Program-made: the position numbers and the translations under genes | NCBI RefSeq assembly: GCF_029962835.1 | Contig: NC_080574.1 | Span: forward strand, 24,836,001-24,900,000 | Source: Magnolia sinica | Lineage: Eukaryota > Streptophyta > Magnoliopsida > Magnoliales > Magnoliaceae | DNA: 64,000 nucleotides | Direction: 5' to 3' | The notes under the pieces: generated by a model | Database searches by the model: none | What the model was told of the DNA's origin: nothing | The model's input: only the letters and a program-made list of their open reading frames with translations | In this document: one piece after another, positions 1 to 12,800 of the stretch | Layout: the number at the start of each line of letters is the position of its first letter | Numbering within the stretch: position 1 is the stretch's first letter

Positions 1-3000
1 AGTAGAAAACCCCGCAAGTACCCATATTGGCCCACCCTTTTGGGGACCCAAATGAGGTCAATTGGGGCTGAAATTTGGCATGCTTATAGGTGGGATACCC
101 ATATTCAAAAATCGTATTTCACTTGTTATACAATTCCCACCAAAAGCCCCAAATCGTGGCCTTAAGTCGGCCCAAATATCTGTCCAGACAGATTTGGACA
201 ACAACATGTAATAGAAAGAATTAAAATATAAACATTGTTTTCCATGGGATTTAACCCCAGGAATTTGTGTGGTGGACCACCCCAGTGGGCCCCACAAATG
301 TCCAGACCTTCCCCATCATCAAATACCCTTTGCATGTGTCCCATTTAGGTGGATTTTGGGGCCACATGTCTAAGGATGGACCGCTATGGGCGTCCAAGCT
401 CCATGGTTGGTCTGGATTTTTGTTGGCCTACAAGGTGGGCCACACATGCAAGATCAGAATTCTATCATTAGAAAAATAAAGAATCGGCCACAAGAAGAGG
501 GGCTCCGCCACATTGAGGCCCTCCCCTTCATCAATCACACCATACATTCCTTCTATTCATATGTTACAACAAAGATCCACCACATGCATGTCCTAGATTC
601 AAGATCAATGGTTGGGATGCCATCCCAACCATGATTCTAAGGTCTAGATGACCTATCATGCCATGGAATCCAAGTAATCCTCCATAATGGGGGCCCATAG
701 AGGGAAAACTCCATGCATGGGCATGCATGCATCAAATAGGCCATTTGGCCACAACTAAGGGATGATGTAGGATCTCCACCATTGATTGGTGGGTCCTACA
801 CTTCCCATAAAAAAAAAGAGATCTAAGAACATGAAAATAAAAATCCTAAATTCTAGGAACACACTCACCTTAGATTGCTCCAAACTTGGACCTCCTGGCT
901 CCTAGTGCACCAAGGGATCCATATCAATGGGTGAGATTGGATTTAGATGGTTAAATTTAGAGGATTAAAGGGGAAATGAGGCTGGAATGGAGGGAGGATG
1001 GGATAGAATAATGGAGGGAAATTGCTAGGGAAGAAGAGAAGAGAGAGAGAAATGAGAGGAAAAGAGAGAGAAACTTCTTTTAAGCTAAGTAATCATTACT
1101 TTCTTACCTTGGTTAGAGAGGAGAGATGATTGTAAGTAGGGAGTTACAACCAAAATTGTAGGTTTAATAGGTTATAGTAGGCATGTGGGTGGTGTTTGGG
1201 TGGTGGTAGTGTAGGTTATGAAAATTTTAGGTGGTGTTGGGTAGTGTGTGTTGAAACTGTGCATTAGGGATTGGACCATATAGGAAAATTTGCACATCAC
1301 TCCTAGGTGGGTCATGCGATCATGATCAAGGACTATAACATGAGATACACACAACTTATGATCTATACATCGGATGGACACATAAGACGCGTCGTTGGAA
1401 CCGCAACGATGATGCGATCAGAATGGCATAGTTTTCACATCGATCCGAGTCGGGTCTACGTGACCGAACTCAAGGATGACCACAAACACTACTCGAAGGT
1501 CGCGGGTCGCTGAAATTTGACCGGTAGGACCGTGGGACCCAAATAAACGAAATGCATACTCACACACACACATGCATACATGCGAACTCGGGTCGGGTCT
1601 CAATGATGATCAAGTAGTGTACTATCAGATCTAGGTCATCGTGTCATCATTAAATGCAACCAAAAATGTTTTATCGATTATAATAAATTTCAATGGTTGA
1701 AAAGATTTGAAAACCAGTTAAAAACCTTTTAAGTATTAGGCTCAGTAATAAAATCACTTGATTAGTGTTGATCTGATTAAAATCTAGCCATATATATGCC
1801 CCTAAGTAAATCTAATAGATTCCTTATTGGCCTTTGCAAGAACTAATAGATTATAATGGAAGAACCCAACTGTCTACTTTTAATGTCTTTGTATTGATCT
1901 TGTAAGAAGAGCTAAAATCAATCAATCATAATCAAAAACCTTGCATATTATCAAGTTTAAGAGTTGATAGTCTTTTATGCACCATTAAGTTCACGATCAC
2001 ATTGATCATAGTATAAGCTAATCGGCCCCTCAAACCCATGACTTGATGTCAATTCAACAAATGTAAGTATCCAAAGGTCCACCATCAATCCTATATCATG
2101 GAACGCATACACTCCTATGTGGGTTAAAGGAAAAGGCACACCAACATCAAGTTGGTCATGATGGTGGAGAGTGCCCATCCTCACCCATTTGAGTCCACTC
2201 GCATAGGATAACCATACATCTCATAATATGATGCTTATAAGTGTGTCCTTAGTACATGTGTCAATTATAATATATTGGGGTACTAAGATTCATAGACCAC
2301 AACTATTCTTAATAAAAAATCATAATGTCTAATCTCAAATTCCGAAGCACATTTTAAGAAATCGATGCTCTATATAATTTAACACATTATTTTAAACATT
2401 ACATTGAATGAATGCTTATTTATTATAGTGTAATTTTTATGAAATTGCGGTTGTCATCGTTTGAAATTTAATCACAACTTTAAATTTGGAGTTGAGTTTG
2501 GCCAACTTCGGCACCGAATTTTGAGGCGTAACCGTTGAGATGGAAAAATGCCTCGAAATACATGAAAAGGTACTAACGAGAATTTTATTCTTGTTAGTCC
2601 CCAAAAAATGCACCTATCAACCAAGACAACTCTTATAACTCGATAGACCTTAAAAGGCACAAAAAGTTATAACATAAGCACTGGTCTATAATATAAAAGT
2701 GTAGCTTGTTTCCCTCATTTATCATGACTCCTCATGCCCAATAGAGGCCAGGGGAGATGGTAAGAGGTGAATAAGTGGGTTTAAGAGTGAGGGTATTTGG
2801 GTAAGAAGTGTGCTCATAGAGGTTTTACGGGAGATCTCCCTTCACTACACCATAAAGGTTGCCAGCTTCAAGAAAGAAAAAGAGAGAAAATTACAAGGAA
2901 AGAAAAGGCTCACTAAAGTTTACGAGTAGGGTTAAGGTTGGGAATGCAAGATCATCTCTTTGAGATAAGAGTATCGAGCCTCCCATTCTCTTTCTCACAT

Positions 3001-3335
3001 CTCAAATTAAGTTACATTTTAGTTTACACATTTTGTCTTCAATTTCTATTACTGTTGTTTTCTTTTTCTTACTTATTTTTTATTTTGGGGTTTGTCCACT
3101 TAGACCATAGATGTAGGCCTGTTTGTTAACACTGAATTTTTTTTCACTTAATGCCCAGTGGGGAAAGTATTTCATTATTTTATTCCCAAAATTTTTGGTG
3201 AAGGAGGTCTAGCTTAACAGTGAATCCTAAAAGGGCTCTGCAAATATATTTTTTAATCCAATATTATCCTGTACAGAACAAATATTTTATTGTTTACATA
3301 ATAAACAACCCAACTTTTAATCGTGTGACACTTTT
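1..3335. other. Upstream flank, no gene recognised
   Basis: No convincing coding exon was found here. The stretch holds fragments of palindromic repeats with GTGGGCCCCAC-type ends (near 285-300 and 420-440), a purine-rich GA block near 1030-1070 and a short CA run near 1560-1574. An upstream transit-peptide exon of the VTT gene may lie here or left of the window, but no ATG exon could be assigned. Confidence 0.5.
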
Positions 3336-3759
3336 CTGGGCCCACCGTGATTTATGTGTTACATGCACGGTGTCCATCAACTTTTTTATATCATTCTAAA
3401 GCACGATCCCAACAAAACATGTACTTCCAAAGTTGAAGTCAACCATCACACAAAAAGTAGTGGGAATGGAACGACTACCTCTAAAACTTTCCTAAGGTCC
3501 ATCATGAGGTTATTTTCCATCTAACCTCTTCATAAGGTCATATAGACCTAGATGAAGGGAAAACACAAAAATCAGCTTGATCAGAGCCTTCTGTGTCGAT
3601 AAGAAGTTTTTAATGGTAGACACCCAATTCCCATTGTTTCCTATAGTGTTGCCTACATGAGCCTTATAAACGGCCTGGATTTTTGGATTATTCCCTAAAA
3701 TGATATGGAAAAATGGATGGACGGTGTGGATAAAACATACACATAACAATATACCCCAC
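3336..3759. repeat. Palindromic (foldback) GTGGGCCCAC-type element
   Basis: The left end (GGGCCCACCGTGATTTATG, then the CGGTGTCCATC motif) is mirrored on the right by GGATGGACGGTGTGGATAA followed by ATACCCCACAT. The interior contains the family's usual mirrored blocks. The same family recurs at 11336-11772, 26504-26757, 26868-27302 and 27388-27813. It has no coding capacity. I infer a long-inverted-repeat MITE; the superfamily was not determined. Confidence 0.6.
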
Positions 3760-3863
3760 ATAGCCCTAGACAGGACTGTTGTCTCTAGCTAGATCCTGAC
3801 GGGGGTAGTGCTGAATCCCCACAGGGAAGAGGATTGTGTGGTGTGACACAAGCCAACTTTTAG

Positions 3864-6800
3864 ACACAAGCGCTTTCATGTCTTCAAGCCGTGCTCTTCT
3901 CTCAAAGAATCCAAGAAAAAGACCCTCCAAAAGGCCTCCTTCATCCCCCAAAACCTCAGATTCAATAACCCCAAGAACGACGACGATGCCAACGACCAAT
4001 CTGATGGCGGCTCCGAAGGGGAGACCGCCGTTAAAGGGACCATCTTGGCAGGCCTTCTGCTTGTCGGCGTCGTTGGAGGATTCGGATGGGCTGGGTACAT
4101 TTACAAGGATCAGATTAACGCATTCTTGACGCAGTTATCGGGCTTCATCGAAGGTAGTTCCTGTCTCAGTTTCAAAGATCCGTCTGGGATTTCTTGAGAA
4201 ATTTGGGCGGTTTTAGTTGAATTTCTGTTTGATTTCAAAATTTCGGCACTTTTTGGATTTGGGTTTATTCGGAAAGTTCTTCTTTCATAAATGAGAAATG
4301 GTTTTTGGGATTTATGTTGTTTTGGAATGAATTCTGATTGGGTGGTTTGGAATGTATGCTGGTGGTTCTGTTCTTTCCTCAAACAGGTTATGGGCCAGCT
4401 GGATATGCTTTATTTGTAGCTGTTTATGCCGGATTGGAGGTGAGATCTACATCTCAAAATCCGGTGCATTAATTTGGTTTGCAGCTCCCTTTAGCGTCAG
4501 CATTGTACCTTTTTAATAAACTCGGTGTCATACTATACTCTTATGTGCTATATTTTAAGGGCCTAACATCCCACAATCTGCAAACTGGAGCAAACTAAGT
4601 AGCTATTTCAAGCCATTCCTCTCTTTAACTTGACTGCAAATTTAGCTAGTTTCTGATCCTTTAGAGCAAGCGCACTGTGAAAAATGGATTACTGCGGCTT
4701 GGATGTAATGAAGTAGTTGGGTTTATTGGATCCTCTATCTCTGGTCCATATCAATGTCGATAGTGTTTCAGGTTGGGTTTGAAATGCTGTCTATATAATG
4801 ATATGGGTTTAGAGCTGAAAAGGCAGAAAACTGAGGCCTGCAAAATGCGTCCTTTTGTTTCCCACGCTACGCCAAATGCAGAGAAGAAAGGTATCGTACA
4901 GCCCGCATAAATATCTGGTCATCTCCCAGTTTGGGTATATCTAGATGTTTGTTAGCTCCTCTCTCTCTCTCTCTCTCTCTCGCACAAATCAATGTTGATG
5001 GTATTTCAGGTTGGAATCACCATGCTGTTAATATTGATTTGGAGCAGAAAAGGGAGAAACTTGAAGCCGGCAATTTTATTTATTTATTTCAGTGCTGCAT
5101 CATCAGAATACCATCCAATCCGTAGAAACATCTGGTATATACCTGGTTTTGGGTATGATCAGATGGGATCTAAAAACGTGTGCAGATTTATATTGCTATG
5201 TTGCAGACTAATAGTAGTTGATAAATTAAGGTTGCATTTGGAAGAACTTGCGATCTTTAGTCTATAAAGTGGAGATGACCAAATTGTATTTTCCTTCCCT
5301 TTGCTCCAAGTTGCCATTGCATTACTTTCAAGTTGGAGCTGAAAGAAACATGATTGTGATGTGAGGGCTACTTCCTCATTATTAATACTGGATACATCTT
5401 CAATTGTTTTTACCTGTAATTAAATTGGATTTTACATATTCAATTCACTTGTGCTTCCAAATGCAGCCTGGCACGTTCATTTTGCAGACGTGGTGGCATT
5501 TGGTGCATCCTGCAAAATTCAGATGGCTGGATTCACCAAATGCTCCCGTGCACAATCTCCAAAAATGATAATGTAATAATAGCGGGTTGGACCTGTAATC
5601 ATGGCATTCTTGTTTTTTGTGGTGGACACATTGGTCTGCCCGTGTTTTTAGGTGCATCCAACTCGCCCAAAACTTTTAGCACTCTCTTGCATTGTCCAAC
5701 AACTAGTAAGGATATGACTCTTTTTTGGTTATGAAATCCAGAACAATAGGAGAGGTTTTATCACCAGGCCTCCAATAATTTTGAAATCTGTGGGTAGAGT
5801 GGAAGACAGTTATTCCAGCATGCTTCTATTCTTTCATTCATTCAAAAAGAAGAAGAAGTGTTTCTTGTGCTCGCTATAACCTTGAATCATTCCCATTGTT
5901 GTAGGTCCTTGCAATTCCAGCTATTCCATTAACCATGTCGGCTGGTCTTCTCTTTGGCACTGTTACTGGAACTATAATAGTTTCTATCAGTGGAACGGTA
6001 AGATGGTCTTGTGTTATGGACTCCCTTCATCTTTGGTTCTGTTTTGTCATCAATTACAGGTACTAATGTTCTTGAGGCTCCCTTTTCTCAGGTGGCAGCA
6101 ACTGTTGCCTTTCTTATTGCAAGATATTTTGCCCGTGAACGTATTCTGAAATTGGTCGAAGGAAACAAGAAATTTCTAGCCGTTGATAAAGCGATTGGAG
6201 AGAATGGTTTCAGAGTTGTCACCCTTCTGCGTTTGAGCCCTTTACTTCCGTTTTCTCTTGGCAACTATCTGTATGGATTGACATCAGTGAAGCTTGTACC
6301 CTATGTGTTGGGCAGGTATGTTTCTGAGCCTTTGATTATGCATCCCAATCCGAGTGCAGTTGTGGTGATCACTGGTGTTTATAGTCTGCAACTATTGCTA
6401 CACACTTGAGCCATAAGTTGTTTGCTTCATTCTGCTTCTTATTATACACATGCCGTTTTAGATGTGCTTCATTCTTGGAAGAAACAGCAGGTGTGGCCTC
6501 AAAGTTGCAATTGCTGGTGAATGCAACTAGTTTTGATATTAGATTTTTATTGGTTTAATGTTGGATTGATGAAGGGTAGGTAATCAAGTAAGGGTGCATT
6601 AGGTGTTTTTTTTTTTCCATTCCTTTTCTTGCTCCACTTTTAGTGGCTGATTGGATATGCTCCCCCTCAGCATTGAGTTATTAATGGATAGTTCTCATTC
6701 TTAATCAAGTACAAATTTCAGCAGAAAAGGTCGGAAAATGAAGCCTTCCTAATATGTTGAGATTTAAAGCAGGATACCGAACTTAAAGAGGCATCATGGT

Positions 6801-9800
6801 TCTAACTCTGAGTCCTGACTTAGTCCAAATTGGGTCCTGACTCAGTCCAAATTCATCCACAACTGGGATAGTAACAACATATTGGTCTGACTCAGAGGTC
6901 CAACTCTGAGTCCTATTAATTGCGCCGATCAACTCAAAAAAGGAATAGGTTGATGGAATACATACACCATAGCGGACCCCACATGCAAACCTATTGTTGA
7001 TGTTCCCTCTCCATTGTTCCATGTGGTAGCAGGTGGAACAAGATCCTTACCATTGATAATCTCCGTAAGTGAGGTTTAATACTAGTCAATGCATGCTTCC
7101 TTTGTTTGATGGATAGTGAGTTGGTCGGCCATTTATTTCTGCATTGTCCCTTCGCGAGGGGAATTTGGGATAAAATCTTCCTTTTATTTGGGGTTTCTTG
7201 GGTGCTGCCAAAATCTATATCTGATTTCTTCCGAGCATGGCAAGGAGGAGTGGGTAAAACAGGGATGAAAGTGTGATACTACCATTGCTTGCGGGATTAT
7301 GGTTGATATGTCAAGAGAGGAATTCTCGATGTTTCAACCAGTAGGGTACTGTAGCAGGAGTCTTTGCTAAGGCAAAATACCATTGAATGGGCTAGGATTT
7401 GCCTTGCAATGCAGGACAGCCCTTTAGCTACAGAGGGTTGGGGAAAACTTGTAATTGTAAATATAAAATGAATAACCAGTAGGGAGATGTATATAGTTGT
7501 ATATAGTTCTTTTTTCTACCTTTCTTGCTTTTTAGTTTCAACTGTATTTTAGCTGGCTATTCTGCCTTTTGAATAAAGTTTCTGTTCTCTCTTAAAAGAA
7601 AAAATAGAAATAAAAAACTGTTCCATGTGGCATGGTTCACATGAGATGTTCATCGAGCTTTTTTTGACCAGAGCCTAGGGTCTAGTGGCATACTAGATGG
7701 ACGGAGTGGATGTTAAACACACAACATGATGTGCCCACAGAGATTGGGTGTTGTACCCAATGCCTACAAGGCTACAATACTTGTTGCAAATGGGAGGGAG
7801 GGAGGGAGGGAGTTTTGATGATTTGAACCCTCCCTCTCCTCAATTTATAAAAGTTTTCGCAGTGTGTGATGGTCCATATACATGCACTAAGAGATTGTAC
7901 ACATGATGTGTACCTCAAACTGTGCACATTACTGATCCAATTGTGGATGGAGTTTAAACCAAAACTTATACTAAGAAGATGACTGTAACCATCTAATTTT
8001 GCACTTAAAATTTTGACCACTAGCTATTTTACTTTTGGCTATCAATTTGATAGCCATCAATGGATGCTTAGGTTGCTTTGATCAGTGTGATTCTAGTAAT
8101 ATGCTCCATCCATGATGTGCCCGACAATTTTGATGATCTGTATAGCTGTACATGGGTAGTATGTGTGAGGAAGATGAGTCACCATCATTTTCATAATGGT
8201 GGTGAAACTATAATAGGAGTCTCACCCCACGCTTTCACATTAAGTGGACTGCGACCCCTCAATGGTTTGAGAAGAACTTTGATACTCTTTGAGATTACCA
8301 CAGTTGGTATGCGGGCACTAAGAACTTTCACATTTTGTGCACATGTAACTTAAAATAAACCTTATAAATTCAGTGTCTCGAGTTAGTTGGATTCTAAATC
8401 GAAAATAGGACTGATTTAATCTTCTAAATGGTTGATTGGCGAATATTCAATGGATGTTAAAAATGAAAAGTACTGAAGGTTCTGAATTTTACAAACAAGT
8501 GCCTATCAATCAAAGGTTAGGATGGTTCAACTGATCTTAATTATGAATGATGGTCTACAGCGGATCCCATAGTTTGAGCAGTATAATTTGAGTTAGTGTA
8601 TGCTATGTACCATTTTTTAGTGGCTGTATATCAACCATCAACCTTGTCTGAGTATCTAGTTACTCCCCTTCTGTAATTCGGAGAGAGGTATTCTCATTTT
8701 TTTAAAAATTATTTTTGAAAATATTAATCTTTTGATTATTTTCTAATTTCGTTTTGCAACTTGTCACATATTGGATGGCAATATGACTCAGTCCCATACT
8801 CAGATAAGTTGCAGACTGAAACCAATAATTAAATCCTTGCCCTAAGGTACGCACCATCACAGGGAATCACACAGCCCTGAATTCAGCCAACCACTTCAAA
8901 ATATTGTGGAACAGTTCTACTGAAGAAGCCAAACCATCACCATTTTTGGCGCTGCATCCAAAGAGGCCATAAAAGTTGAAATGACTGCATATTTTGTTGT
9001 CGTTTCTACTGTGGACCTTAGTTTTACAAAGCATGATTGGGAAGTTGTATAAAATAATCCAAAATATGTATATATACATTTACTGCAATATCTTCAGCCT
9101 CGCCCCCAATCCAGCCATCCAAGTTGCAAGTTGCTACTATTTCTCGGCCAGCAATATCATGTGGAATGTAGCCTGCGGAAGAAACCTCCAAGATTGGGAA
9201 ATTGATGAATATGTGGGGCTCCTTGAACTTATTTACAGGGGTTCGCCAGATTCTCAATCTCAAGACAGATTAATATGGAAGCTTGACAAGTCCATCAAGT
9301 TCACTGTTAAATCTCTTAACTCCTTTGTAGACCACGACCTGCCTCCAAATGACGATCACCCGCCCTTCCATATTTAGAGCTCCTCGGTTCCTCCTAAATT
9401 CTCTTCTTTTGGTTGGGATCAAGAAAATCCTTACAGTGGATAACTTGAGAAAAAGGGGGATGTCCATAGTTAACGTGTGCCTCTGTTGTATGAAGAATGA
9501 AGAATCCGTCGATCATCTTCTCCTCTCTTGCCCTTTTATCTCTCGGATTTGGGCTGAATTCCTCCGCTTTAACATTCAATGGTGTGCTTTCTTAGCTCAG
9601 TGTCCCATCTCATTAAAACTTGGCATGGGGTTAGATTGGGCAGGCACAAGATGCACTTGTGGAGAATGGCAATTGTTGCTATTTGGTGGTTAGTTTGGGA
9701 AGAAACGGTAGATGTTTCACGGATACCTCAAACTCAGAATTGATTATTGCTAGTAAGGCTAAGCGGTTATTGATAGAGTGGGCTGTGTATGTTGTGGGTC

Positions 9801-12800
9801 TTAAGGATTGTGATTTTCTTTTTCTTGGAGTCTAGCTGAGATTGCTCCCTCGGCGATCTCTCTCCTCTCCTTCTTTTGTATCCCTTTCTTTTCTAATATA
9901 TATTGTGACTTAAAAAAAAAAAACATTTATTGCAATACAGAAAATCTTGATGTTGTATTTACATATATATGATGATTTGAAGAGCACATGCATGTGCAGT
10001 ACAGCTCATGTAATCCATCCATTGGGTTGGTCCGATGATGTACATGTTTTCCCGAGGGAGGGAGGTCTCTAGCCCTCATTTTAGAATGTATTTTTATCTT
10101 GAAAATATTCAAATCATTCTATTCCTAATTGAATGTACATTGTACTTAATTTTTAGGTAATCACATATCTCTGATGTTTCTGTTAGAGAGACAAGTTGTA
10201 TTCTGCTTCATAATATCTTATGGAAGCCTTGTGCTGGCACCGCCACCAATGGTTGGGAAGTTCCGGTTCAGGATAATAGGGCAATGCAATTATACATTTT
10301 TGAAGGTCTCTTGCACATCAAGTGAGGTTATTTGCATTAGTATTCCATCAGAACTCTAGAGTTAAGCACGCTTTTGGATGAGAGTTGTGCTAGCCGCTAG
10401 GATGGGCGAACTCCTGGGAAGTCCTCATGCTGCACCCCCTCCTACCTGCACACACGCATGTGCACACACACAGAGATTGTCTCATGTTATCAATAACTAA
10501 AAAATGACCGTCTTGTGTTAGGAATCAGTTTTGCTGTTAGAGATTACTTGCTGCTTAGTGCTACATGTCACAGATTGCAATTTAGCATATTGAAGACCTC
10601 ATTAAGCTATCTTAATCTATCTAGTATATGGTTGCTTGCTGCTTAGTGCTATATGAGTAGCTGACATGGGTTGCCATTTAGCGTATCAAAAGCCTATAAT
10701 AAGCTGTCTTAACCTATCAAGTAACCATTGCAAGTAGTGTTTTCATTGTCGACGAGAAATCGATAATATCGCCGATATTATCGGTGTCGCTAAACTGGCT
10801 ATACCGAAACCCCAAATTTTCGTTTCTCTTCCTAATGTCGATGAAATATCGGCGATATTTTCGATTTTATCAAAAAAAATAGCTACCGTTCTCCCTATTA
10901 TTCGAAAAAATTGAAATTAATATAAAAAATTTCTTACCTTTTTTTTCTCGAGATCTACCTGCGGAAGTGGCTTTCGGTTGGATTTAGTGGCCCAATCGCT
11001 GTTGACAACTCCAAATTTTTCGAGATACGAAAACCCTTAAAAACAACCCCTTTTTTTTTTTTTTTTTCTTCGAAGAGAAAATACTTGAAAGAGAACCTGA
11101 TTTCGCCGAGGTTTACTGGGATTTGGGTTCGGATTTGAAAAAGAAAAAGATAAATTTCTGGAGAGATTTTCGGATTTTTTACGGAAAAAGATTGAAATCA
11201 CATCGTCATTGCAGGTTTTCCAGAGAAGACGAGAGACTTTCGTAAAAACGAAAGCTCTCTCGCTCTTAACTATTAAAGTTTTAAGGGAGTGGATTCCGTG
11301 CGACTCAAGCTTTACTGAAGATGGTGCAACCCTCACAGTGGGGCCCACCTTGATGTATTCCTAATAAATCCATGCCATCCATACGTTTTTCTAGGTCATT
11401 TTAGGATACAAGCCCAAAAGTAAAGTAGATCTTACTCTTAGGTGGACCATATTCTAAGAAAAGGTGTTTGTTAAACCTCCACCATTAAAAACTTCCTAGG
11501 GCCCATTGTAATGTTTTTCTAATGTTTATATGTCATCCAACCTATTGATGAGGTCACATAAACTTGGATGAAGAGAAAAACACAAATATCAGGTTGATCC
11601 AAAACTTTTGTGACCCATGAAAAGGTTTTAACGGTCAATCCCCACTGTTTCTTATGTGATGGTCTACCTAAGATTTGAATCTACTTTAGTTTGACTCATA
11701 TCCTAAAATGAATTGTAAAAATGAATAGATGGCATGGATATACAATAAATACATCAAGGTGGGCCCCACCGTAAGTGTTGCACGGCACCTAATCCTATCG
11801 GCTCCCGCCTTACAACCCAAAACCTACAGTGAGGGTGGGATTCCGTAGGGCCCACCTCAATGTATGCATCGCATCGTCCATCTATTTTTACAGATTATTT
11901 TAGGGAATTGCCCTAAAAATGAAGGAGATACAAATCTCAAGTTGACCACACCAAAAGAAATAGTGGTCATTGAACGACCACCAATGAAATTTTCCTAGGC
12001 TCCACTGTAATGTTTATTGACCATCCAACCTGTTGATAAGTTCATACTAATGGATCACCATTTAACTTTACTTTTGAAGTTTATCTAAAATGTGAGTTTT
12101 CCACCATTTAAAAGTATGGGTCACCACGGTTTTGAATCGAAATAAAACTAATAATTTAGGTAACTTCTAAGTTACTTTTATAGTGTGAGTTTCAAACCAT
12201 GTAATAAAACTGGTTCATCACTACTTTACGGATAAAAATTACAAATAAAAGAAAACTAAAAAAATAAATCGGATGAGATGGTTAGGGTAGCGGATTAGGT
12301 GCGTGCAAGCCTAGGGCATGAGCCCAAAAATGAAGATCCAATTCTCATATGGACCATACAACAACGGTGATTGAATGCCATACCATTAAAAACTTCCTAG
12401 GGCCCACCTTAATGTTTCCATAAGGTTTATTTGCCATACAACCTGTTGCTAAGGTCACAGAAACACGGATGAAGGGAAAATGGAAATATCAACTTGATCC
12501 AAAACTTTTGTGGCCCATTTACGGTCAGTCACCATTATTTCCCATGATAAGGTCCACTTGAGAATTGGATCCACTTCATTTTAGGCTCATGCCCTAAAAG
12601 AATCTTGTAAAACATGTGGATATAGAATATATAAATGAAGGTGGGGGCCATTGTCTTAGGTAAGGTCGAGGCTGCACCTAATCCACTCCCAATGGTTGGA
12701 TGCATGGATGGAATGGAATGGGATGGGATGGGATGGATGGATTGGATGGGATGGATGATTGGATGGAATGATTAAATGGTTGGATGGATATATGGAATGG

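Noticed and set aside
3878-4129. Plus-strand frame from the ATG at 3878 as the VTT start
   Set aside because: It is out of frame with the exon that joins the rest of the gene and gives a Pro/Arg-rich product ending in a stop before the splice site.
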